DNA from: Roridomyces roridus
Lineage: Eukaryota > Basidiomycota > Agaricomycetes > Agaricales > Mycenaceae
Direction of reading: 5' to 3'
Assembly (NCBI GenBank): GCA_029378245.1
Contig: JARKIF010000157.1
Location: forward strand, 1-64,000
DNA: 64,000 bases
Position 1 is the stretch's first letter; each line of letters starts with the position of its first letter. This document shows positions 54,794-64,000 of this stretch, one piece after another. A model generated the notes under the pieces. It saw nothing but the letters and a program-made list of their open reading frames with translations, made no database searches and was not told the origin of the DNA. The translations under genes were made by a program, and so were the position numbers.

Positions 54794-55874
54794 TTTGCAA
54801 ACGGCGGAGGAGAGCGAATAGATTTCCGGTAGCTGGTGGAGCCTGTCCACTCAGTAGTGCCGTTCAAGATGGATGTGAACCACGAATGCCAGAGGGAGCT
54901 GTGTAGTGAAAGTAACGAAAACGCCTGTCAAAGGCGAGAAGCTGCCGGAGGTGGGTCGAGCTAGACTACCACGAAGAGAAGCCTGTTGAGAAACTTTATA
55001 CCCTGGCGCTAAAGTACTCATAAAAAAAAGCCAACACGATCAATTGGCGCTTGTACACTGCCGTGAAAGCCAAAGTTGACCGCTGGAACCAAGGGAACCA
55101 CTAGTCCCGGAACCAGTGTCATACACAGTTCACAGTACCGATTACGCGTGAAGAACTAACTGCATAATGATTCATGAAGCTTCACCATGTCCTTTCAAGT
55201 TCAAAATTCACGCGACGTAGACTATGTAAGTAATCCGTCATATTGATTTGGCTTCCTGGATGTCCACGCGGCTTTGCGAACGTAGCTTTCAGAGAGGAAA
55301 GCCATACAAATCAACGGCGCGGGCCGGTGCCTCAATGTTGCTTAATGGAGATTACTTTGCTGCGGTCTGCGGGAGAAGCAGATGATAACCTAGAGACATT
55401 CAATGATTTATGTGGTTCCTCACTCGACGCCGAGCGCCGAGCGCCCGAATCATCTTGCCGGTGCCGCGTTTGGTATGCCGCATGCTTCTAACTGGTGCCA
55501 TGGTGCACTTATTGTACCCGTGTAATAAACGCAGTATAGGTCTCGGAAGAACGCGAGACTGTTGTGTCGGCATGCCAAAGTTGAACCATGGGAATGAATT
55601 CCATAATGTATGATGAGATCACTTTGCAGATCTCTCTCTCTCTCTCAATTCATTCACTCTGCACTGGCCTCGACACAAAAGGCTTTCCGATGCTATTTCA
55701 AGCCCGAACGGAGGACCACCAGAAACATGGTTGATGCTGAAGGTGCGTTACTGAACTTAATATGGTTGTTGAACTGGCTCCGCGGCACCGTGTCCGCAAC
55801 TCCACTCTGTTGCCTCAAATATACAACAGCCACCAGCCTCCATTCTATACAGAAAACTTCCACACTACACGTGT
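54794..55874. other. Intergenic between family members B and C
   Basis: About 1.1 kb, with a TC microsatellite at about 55631-55645. No gene recognised. Confidence 0.5.
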
Positions 55875-57080
55875 CTAATCACACTGGAGGTAGGTTCTTG
55901 TCATGCAAGTCAGGTACGGATTGCTTCGGAAATTCACTACGCCGGCACCGGCGCGACCTGTCCCCGTCCCAGCTCCAAATCCTGGCCGTGGCTGTGCGAT
56001 GGCTGGGACTGTACCGGCACCAATTCGTTGAGCCGTGCCCGCAGCTGGCACTACGGCGACTGGTACTGTGATTGGACGCGCTGGGACTGTACCGGCACCA
56101 ATACGTTGAGCCGTGCCCGCAGCTGGCACTACGGCAACTGGTCCTGCGCCGGCGCCGACACCTCGGAACGGGGCAGCCGCAGCCGGTACTGTGATCGGAC
56201 GCACACCGCCAGCAGCAACGGGCCGGAAGGGAGGTCCGCGCTTGGAGATTCCATGAATATCCTCGGCATCCGAAATGGGTGATCCCAGGTCGGCCTCATC
56301 GGACTCGTTATCCAAAGGTTCATCCAAATCCACATCGTCGTCGAGCTGTCCCGGTGCCGCGCCAGGTACCAGTGGACGCGGACGTTTGGTGCACTGCACC
56401 GGCTGGAATGCCAGGACACGGGTCGGGGGAGCGGGACAGCCGTTGACGGTCGCTGGTGCGACGGCGGTTGGTAGCTCGAGCAGCTGGGCATCGGCGGCAG
56501 AGTTACTCGTTGATAAATCGACGGCCGGGGCTGCGGGCGCGGACACAGGGGTGAATTCGAGGGTGGTTGAACTCTACATGGTGAAGTTGATCAAAAGGAG
56601 GAGAGGAATGTTGAAGGAATGTACCGTTCGTTGGATCGCCAGCTCAGTCACGAGAATATTCAAGACGTCGTTGATACATGCGTTGATGACCGAATTGGAC
56701 AACGCTGTTACTGGTGCGGTCCTTGTCAGGAGATCGTTCTTCAAAATTTCCAGCTGGGACAATATAGGCTCAAGTAAGACGGACGCACCTGCGCAGTGAT
56801 GCTGAGTGCGGTTAGGACGCCACTGCGACAAAACGCGCCCAGTCCTGATTGTTCACTTGACGCTCGAGCAGAGAGGGAGTCTGGAGTCTGGGTAGGACAT
56901 CGATCAGAGGAGACTCGGACTTGTATCTGTTAAAGGATCTCTCACAGGAATAGAGGCAGGGCTCTCGCTGGGAGTTGGTACCGGCACTGCACCATCCACA
57001 ACCAGATTTCTCGGAGCAGGGAGAGCTCCAGCGAAAATGATGCCCCAGAGAACGACAACCAGGCGGAACGAAAGAAACAT
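55875..57080 (-). CDS. NPYxxCM secreted family member C
   Basis: Three exons, 56946-57080, 56625-56753, 55875-56573, giving 320 residues, all phase 0. Signal peptide MFLSFRLVVVLWGIIFAG, then GALPAPRN, as in B's GALPAS. Exon 2 has LEILKNDLLTRTAPV and the helix NACINDVLNILVTELAIQ. Exon 3 has NGCPAPPTRVLAFQPVQ, an acidic run (DDDVDLDEPLDNESDEAD), a long Ala/Val/Pro/Gly region with a 26-residue repeat, and the end RSNPYLTCMTRTYLQCD. Motif order, exon structure and the long first intron match B, so the gene models support each other. No known domain recognised. Predicted secreted. Confidence 0.72.
56002..56157. repeat. 78-bp tandem repeat, two copies, coding
   Basis: Two nearly identical 78-bp units in exon 3 of member C, each encoding 26 residues with AVVPAAGTAQRIGAGTVPA. 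It keeps the frame and may vary in copy number. Confidence 0.85.
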
Positions 57081-57821
57081 TTTGGGAAAAGGAGTGGCGA
57101 AAAGAAAGTTGGCAAAAGAAAGTACCTGGAACCCGTCCTGGCTACTTCAAGTCGTATAAGTACAGATTAGAAGTCAACGGGTGGAGGGACGCACAATGTT
57201 CAGCGAAAAAAAAAATCCCGTCCAAGCGGGCGAAGGGGCGGTGGGTGTGGGTGGGTCGGGGCAATCCACTGAAGAGAGACGCCGTTTGCGAGTTTCTTAT
57301 ACCATAAGCGCCAAAGGAAGACACTGCCTGGAGCCAAGAACATGATTGACAGTCCCCGGGCATTAAACTGCTGTAATTATAAGCTCTTTGAAGTAAAGTC
57401 AGGAGCCAAGCCTTGCAACCGGAGCACTTGCTGTATACTAGATCGAAGCTGACTGATTAAGGTCATTCCTGAAATTTGAAAGGCGACGCCGGCTGGACTG
57501 GGCTGCGGAATATGAATTCGAACGCGGCGTTTCTCGGAGTCGGAGTCCTGGTCCAACCAATCGTTGAAGCGGATCACATCAAGTGATGAACGATGCCATC
57601 AGGGTTGTGCTTCCGATTCACACGGGGAGTAAATTTGGACACCAGAAACCAATACCAAGGGGCTGACGTGATCGGACGTTGGTGTGGAGAAGTGGATGGG
57701 CGGCGATTTGTTACAATTGCAACGGTGTGAACAGGGCGGGTAAGCACACGGTGACTGTATTCTCGGAGAAAAGGCGCATCAGCAACAACCTCTCGCGTAC
57801 CGAAATCGGAACGATGTTATC
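57081..57821. other. Intergenic between member C and the NACHT gene
   Basis: About 740 bp. Nothing recognised. Confidence 0.5.
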
Positions 57822-60800
57822 CTATTCACTCATCCAGCATTTTGTCCAATTTCCGCCGTGATGAAACTGCGAAGAATCCAGCCGCATCATGGGCTCTCCT
57901 CCGCATATAGCCAGGAGCGGATTCAAGGGAAATCTGCGCTTCAAGTGGTCGGGAATCCAGAGAAGACGTTCGCTCCTGGGTCCCCTCAACCACTGCGCTA
58001 TGTGGGTCACATCGGGGGAAATATATTGCTTCCCCGGAGCAAGGAGGTTGAAATTTTGAGGGTTGGATATTTCCGCGTCCCAAAGGCGCGTTGTGCAGTC
58101 CCGTGCGCCCGACACGATTTTACGTCCCGTGGGAGCAAAAGCGACCGAGCAGACAGGACGAGTGTGACCATCGAATATGCCCCCGACGCGAGCACGAGAC
58201 TGAAAGTCCCACAGTCGCACTGAGCAATCTTCAGAGCCAGAGACGACAAACTGGCCGTCAGGCGAGATGTCCAGAGACAGCACATAGGAGTCATGCGCTT
58301 GAATTGGGCCCCCGAGCTGTTCGTGGGTGAGAATGTTCCAAAACAAAATTGAGCCATCGGGGGAGCCGGATACCAAAGACAAGGAATCCGGGGAAAAGGC
58401 AATGCACTGAACGCTATCCGTGTGCCCGCGAAGAGTGCCGATCGGTTCGTGCGTCTCGGCATGCCACAAACGAATTGTATGGTCCCTCGAGGCGGTGGCG
58501 AAAACGGAAGCGTCAGGCGAGAATCGAATGCAGACGACTAGATCTTCGTGTCCATCTGAAAAGCTGGCCACCTCGGCGTGGGTTTCAATAGACCAAAATT
58601 TAATGATCCGGTCCAGGGAAGATGAGGCGATCAGATCTGGAGATACTGCGATGGATCCAACCGCCATCGTGTGGCCGGTCAACACCACAATTTCTGTCTG
58701 AGTATGAACGTCCCAACTTCGCACAGTGCAATCATGAGAACCAGAGACGAGTTGTTTCCCGTCGCGAGAAAAGGCGATGGATTCAATAAAATTGGTGTGG
58801 CCTGTGAGCGGTTCCCCAATCTGCTGGTAGGTGCTCGAGTCCCAGATCCGAATGGTCGAGTCGTAAGAAGCAGAGGCGAAAACTGCATCAACTGGGGAGA
58901 AACATACGCAGTTGACGTAATCCGTATGGCCAGGGGGGGAGTCAGCGACTTGTTTTGCGAGATGGACGCTCCACAGTCGGATTGTGGCGTCGTTATCGGA
59001 GGAGACGAGGTACTTGCCATCAGGGGAGAATGCGACGCCCCGAATGTTCAAGAGATGATCTTCGAGCACCCTGCCAATTCTGTTGCCGCTCTGAACGTCC
59101 CACAACAGGATTTTCCAATCATCTGACCCAGACACCAAAATTGTCTTGTCCCAGGAGAACGCAACACACGTAACTGGGTCTATGTGGCCCGTCAGAGGCA
59201 CTCCAAGCAGCTCCTGCGACTGGAGATCCCAAATCCGCACCTTCTCATCGTATGAACCAGACGCGATGAGGGTGCCGTCCGAGGAGATGGCAACTGCGAG
59301 AACCTGGCCTTCATGTCCCATGAGTGGTTCCCCAACTGGCGAGAATGTATCGGCATCCCAAACCCGGATCGAACCATCATTTGATCCAGAGATCAACGCG
59401 TGATTGCCAGAGCATGTGACAGATCTGACAATGCCAGTGTGTCCAACGAGACTGGCCAGCTGTTGATATGTGTTCAAGTCCCATACTCGCACTGAATGGT
59501 CGTCCAACCCCGCCACGATGTGCTTCGGAGAAACGGCGACGGAGTAAACTTTGATCCCGCTGAGAGCGATCCGGCCAACTTCTTGAGACATTTTTAAATT
59601 CGGATCCCAGGCGATAATATTGCCGTCGTGAGATGCTGAGACCACCCGTCTGTCATCTGGAGTGAAGACGACGGAATTGACAATGTCGGTGTGGCCAAGC
59701 AACGTCAAGTTGCCATGATCATTCCGATCATTTTCGACATTCCAAATGTCGGCGTTCGAAATCTTTATCGTTTGGTCCTCAGAGGCGGAGCAAATCCTCT
59801 TGCTATCGTGTGAGAAGGAGACTGAGGTGACAGCGCAGCTATGGCCGTAGAAAACTGCTTGGTGCGGATGCCAAGCCACATCACCGCCGCTTTGAACAAA
59901 GTTGGCGATCCGCCCTGCATATAGTTGCCGGAGGCGAGAGCCTGTTGGAGCGAATGGAATTGCGGATAGGTAGATCTGAGGGATAGACAGCCTTGCTGGG
60001 GTTGCATAGCGGACAAAGGTCAGAGTGTCCTGGGTCAACAGCCGCAGCTCATCGTTCAACTGTTTATTTGTTAGAAATAGGTGTAAGTGCATATATGAAC
60101 TCACCTGCTCCCATTCAAGCAGTGTTTCTAATGCGGATACAGCGCCCTCCCCTCCTCGCGAATCTATCACCTCGAGCCAGAAGAAGAACCGGAGATAGAA
60201 GAAATCTGTGACGCGTTGGACCAACGTCGGAACGTCGTTGTGCTGTATGTGTGACGTCCAAAATCGACAGCCGTACCAGATATAGAGGGGAATCCGTTCA
60301 GGGAGGTCCGGGATATCTGCATTCATGACGTACGAAGTTTCGATATTCGCCATGTTGAAATGCAGCTCTCCCTCCATTGTGGCAAGACAAGCCGATCCCA
60401 TTCTCCGTTCGTGAGTTCCCTTGGCATAATGAAACGGGTTCTGCACCGGGAGCGCGAGGATAAAGTCGGGGAATGACTGATGCAGAAAGCGCAAGCCTGA
60501 TCCGGTGTCTAGTACGGAAGCGAGCTTTTTGTAGACCATCTCGACATCGTATTCGTCGAGTTGCTCGCCAGAGAGCAACTGCACCAAATCGGCAGCAGGA
60601 AGCGGCGTTCGAGCTGTAATGATGGCACCAACCACGGCTGTGAAGGCGCTGATGTGTTCGGCCTGGGTGAATCTGGAGGTCAGGATGGCGTTGTATAGGT
60701 GTGCTAGTGGGTCCCCATTCGACGAAACAATCGTCCCGGTTTTGATAATCGCGTCCAAAGTTTTGGGAGGATTCCCGTCACCAACCAACTTGAGGACCGT

Positions 60801-62904
60801 GCTCGCCCAAATGAAAAGGCCAGCAGCGGTATTTGCCAATAGCTGCAGACTCGCTGGGTCCGGCCACGGTTGCTTGATCGTGGTCGATTCGGCCGCAATG
60901 TCGGCAAATCCGTGTTCGAGATACTTTTTGATGTCTTCGGTCGACTTGGAGGTGGTGTTATCCCCGACCTCGAGGACCTGACAGTCGTGCAAACCGTTCG
61001 AGCCGAGGACAGATTTGATATACGCATCGTTGCGGCTGGTGATGAATATTTTGATGCGCAAACGGAGGGATTGAAGGCGGGATAAGACTGGTATGACCTG
61101 CTTCTGGTACGGCTGCCAATGTTCAAAGCCGCCGCACTCATCCAGGGCGTCGATGACAACGACAAGAGGTCTATCATCGTCTTCCCCTGGTGGCAACTCC
61201 AGTGGACCCGTGATGAGTTTGCTCAGGACGTCGGTATAGCCCCATGAATTAGGCTCGACTTTTTGGTCCCGTAGTTGTTCGATGATCTTGGGACGGATAA
61301 TGACTGGGGATTGAAGTGCCAGATCATGCGCAATGGAACACCACAGAGCCTTGGGAGTCTGTGTAGCAGAGTCTTCGCGGCGGAAGAAGAAACTCGCTCC
61401 AAGACGGCGCTCGCCATGCAGAATAGTCCGGACGGTTGCTGCGATGGCGGATTTGCCCGTCCCGGGATGGCCGCGGAGCCAAAAGGTATTTGGCCCGTCT
61501 GCGGTTCTGGCCCAGTCGGTGATGACACGGAGTATGTCAACGCGAGTGTCTGCCATACACTCTTGGGGCTCGTGAACAAACCCGCCGGGCTTGAGATTTC
61601 GCAAGAGTTGGGAATCTTGCGTTAGAGGTCAATTCATGCAGTGACTTGCTCGCGTTGTACGCACCAGAGTCGGTCAATACCTGTGCGTGGATCTTTTCCG
61701 TCGTCGAAGCAGTTTGGACTGCAATCCCCCGATCAAATTTCCGATCAAAGGTGGAAAATCTTGCGGTCAAGAGTGCGAGCTCATCCCTCATTTTGTCGCT
61801 GCGAATCAAAGAGAAGAATCTCGCTGCAACAAGTGAGTGAAATAAAAAGTCATAATACATGCCATCACGCACACGACGCAGACTGCGAGCGGTACCGGCC
61901 GACGAAACTGGCAGTGTCGCACAAGAGGAGATCGACGGTCTCGAGGACTTGCAGTAGATCCTCTCTGGCGATTTTCTTGACGTCCGCGATGGCTCCGAGG
62001 CACTCGGCCATCTTACCGACCAAGTCCCGGACTTCGTTGTCGCAGTCGTCCTGTTCTTGTAACAACTGCATGGGTGAGCAACGATTAGGGTGGTATGAAT
62101 CTGCACATACCTTGTTCACTTCATTGATACTCGCGAAAACCGCTTTGGCAAATGAATTAAGCTGGATGAATTCAATTCGCTTGGTTCGGAATACTGGAGG
62201 ATGTCACTCACCTCACTGGCGGCTACCGCAAGTGACAAGAGAGTCTGCACGCCTCGGTAGTTGTCTCCCAGATGACTCAGAAGACTTTTCAAATCCTTGA
62301 CCGAGGTGAGACTTGCATTCATCGCGTGTGTGGCCGCGTCGAGTTTCTGGCTCGGGTTAGAGTCTACAACATTGGAATAGGGTTGAAACGCACCATGCTG
62401 AAACCGAGACGGAATTCGACCAAGCCGGGGGAGCCATTTGGGTCATTTGGGTAGAGGTGGTCTTTTCCTAGGTAAGGAAGGAACATTGCGATAGATATTT
62501 GAAGACTTGCCTGGAACCTCGTCCGAGCCGGCTTTCGCGAGTATGTCAGCCGCCCTTTGCAAGGTGAATTCTTCGGTTTGAGCGAGCAAGGCATCTTTGA
62601 AGACACGGCTCTGGAATAATTGGACCTTTAGCCAAGAGTTCTTGTCGATGGAGCTGGCGGGAAAATCAATGTCGGCGGCAGGAAGAAGGGAGGTGGTTTA
62701 CTGCGCTGGATTGAACTCATGCTCAAGAAGTTTATCCTTGAACTTTTTCTTGGCTAGTGTTTTTTTCTCGGTGCTTGAAGAGTCCAATTGAATCAACCTG
62801 ATAAAAAGGTCTTTGGGCTTCTTCTTCCCCGTCAACGTTGCGGTGACTCCTGAGGTCCCATTCAAAAAAGCGCTCGCGCGAGCTTTGTGACACGGACGAA
62901 CTTG
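57822..62904 (-). CDS. NACHT-WD40 STAND protein (fungal NLR-like)
   Basis: Multi-exon minus-strand gene. Exons modelled: 62702-62904, 62511-62653, 62212-62363, 62111-62161, 61873-62065, 61665-61823, 60105-61615, 57822-60059. The N-terminal part has a lysine-rich segment and an all-helical region. The NACHT ATPase has a P-loop GHPGTGKSAIAATV and a Walker B LVVVIDALDE. The C-terminus has 14 WD40 repeats (GHTDYVNCVCFSP type, each with SGS/SAS and xIWD), enough for two seven-blade propellers. STAND proteins sense ligands and oligomerise; fungal ones act in non-self recognition and cell death. The 45 bp intron at 60060-60104 is a multiple of three, so the frame also reads through it. The first coding exon is unresolved: MAPKPR at 62988 is a candidate but does not join in frame. 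Confidence 0.85.
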
Positions 62905-63695
62905 CTATCTGCACATTTTCTCTGAGGAGCACGGTCAGGCCAATGCTATTTGTCCGCCAGGTCGCTCGTACCTTGGTTTCGGAGCCATTGGGCGAGAGAA
63001 CTAGCCGCCTGAGGCACGTTAAAGGGAGACGTCAAGTGCTGTGCGACGACGTGCTTCTGTTTCGATCACGCATCTGTCGAATTATTTTTGAGAACTTCTC
63101 GGCGTCGGCGCTCAAGCGCTCAAGTTTCAAAGCAGGCCAACGATCTCGATGGATGAAGGAAGGGAGCAAAGGGCGGATCACTGCCGTGATGAGAATCAGC
63201 CGCTCCAGTAATACACGCGGAGCTGTCAAACGGCTCCGGGCTGAGCGACAGTGGAAACCAATGCCGGCCAACAAATCCATTGCCGCTGTGCATTGGATGT
63301 CGCTGGCTTCCGGCGGGACTCAGCGGAATCCATCGGAATCCAATGCATATAAGTAGTCTCTCTTGACAGACTAACGCTCCGTAACCTCCGTACGTTATAA
63401 GTAGATGAGCTTCCGTTGGTTGCTGATGCCTACTTATCATACGATTACTGTCGACAGCCCACATCCTTGCTTTCGATGGCCGGGATGTTCACTTACCGCT
63501 CCCGCGATTCATTCGAGGCGCGGTTTGGTAGGATGCTCCAAGGAGCTTCCGATGAGCAACGCCCGGTGTTCTCCGCGCAGTCGTATGTAACTCCGCTACA
63601 CTGCTCTGAGGCTGCTCGGAGTGTGGTACCGGTAATAGTTGGAATAGCTCAAGTTCATTTAATAGTAACATTATCAGTACATCAATAGTTGAGGT
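62905..63695. other. Intergenic and unresolved NACHT gene 5' end
   Basis: About 790 bp. Probably includes the first exon and promoter of the NACHT gene. No other gene recognised. Confidence 0.45.
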
Positions 63696-64000
63696 TCAAT
63701 CTTCCTCATATTGTTCCCCTTCGTCATCCGAGAACTCTGAATCGTCCGAATCTGACCAAAGGACAACTGTACCATCACTATCCTCATCCTCGCTTAAGTC
63801 CCCACCATACCGAAACGCACTTTGGTTCAACTCCCAAGAGTAGTTCGTTTGTCCGTTCGGCGGATAAGCAAGCATGTACCTGCGGAAGGGCAATCCGTCG
63901 TCACGGAGGAGCACCGCGGTCTCGGTGATCACTTCGCACACACCCGGGCAAAGCACGGGATAGAACGACAGAACGTCCATGACCTCATTCGCCCAGTCTG
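63696..64000 (-). CDS. Partial hypothetical protein, acidic C-terminus
   Basis: Open frame entering from the right edge on the minus strand, at least 101 codons, ending at 63696. It reads DWANEVMDVLSFYPVLCPG, VCEVITETAVLLRDDG, LPFRRYMLAYPPNGQTN, then a strongly acidic tail (DLSEDEDSDG, DDEGEQYEED). The frame stays open through base 64000, so the start is off the window. Acidic tails like this also end several agaric F-box proteins, including the one at 1530-2681, but no F-box is visible here. Function unknown. Confidence 0.55.
   Translation of the reverse strand, partial: DWANEVMDVLSFYPVLCPGVCEVITETAVLLRDDGLPFRRYMLAYPPNGQTNYSWELNQSAFRYGGDLSEDEDSDGTVVLWSDSDDSEFSDDEGEQYEED

Noticed and set aside
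55631..55645. TC microsatellite as a regulatory GAGA-type element
   Set aside because: Simple repeat only; no gene start nearby.

Overview
The window looks like nuclear DNA of a mushroom-forming basidiomycete (Agaricomycetes). Genes carry many short introns, mostly 44-60 bp, with GTRNGT donors, CTAAC/CTGAC branch sites and short NAG acceptors. The gene content fits: a class II haem peroxidase, NACHT-WD40 STAND protein, F-box/LRR-like families, UbiA-type enzymes beside a P450, a Zn2Cys6 regulator and small secreted cysteine proteins. I see no tRNA, rRNA, CRISPR array or intact transposon. Exon joins were worked out by hand from frame, splice signals and remembered family patterns.

Layout. 0-5 kb: an F-box gene flanked by two decayed F-box paralogues. 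5-12 kb: a casein-kinase-1-like pseudokinase, a sugar-transporter relic, a five-exon unknown with a CxxC motif, and a broken short-chain dehydrogenase. 12-15 kb: a 900-residue acidic protein with hydrophobic ends. 15.5-17.3 kb: two sets of local direct duplications. 18-23 kb: a tiny 9-cysteine protein gene, IML2, and a Zn2Cys6 factor. 25-29 kb: an FHA-domain nuclear-type protein. 29-34 kb: a carboxymuconolactone-decarboxylase-like secreted protein and two tandem F-box genes. 34-35.4 kb: an atypical class II peroxidase. 36-42.3 kb: two duplicated UbiA enzymes with a P450 between them. 42.4-46.5 kb: an F-box pseudogene, a small secreted protein and a second 9-cysteine-type gene. 47.5-50.6 kb: histidinol phosphatase and a monocarboxylate-type MFS transporter. 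51.7-57.1 kb: a small secreted peptide and three tandem members of an unrecognised secreted family. 57.8-63 kb: the NACHT-WD40 gene. A partial gene runs off the right edge.

How it fits together. Housekeeping genes (IML2, HIS2, MFS, FHA) read cleanly end to end. Stops and frameshifts lie almost only in accessory families (F-box, SDR, P450, CMD, sugar transporter), which argues for real gene birth and death rather than poor sequence. The UbiA/P450/UbiA block is the best candidate for a small biosynthetic unit. The two most novel things are the 9-cysteine microproteins at 18.3 and 46.3 kb and the NPYxxCMxxTYL secreted family at 52.3-57.1 kb.
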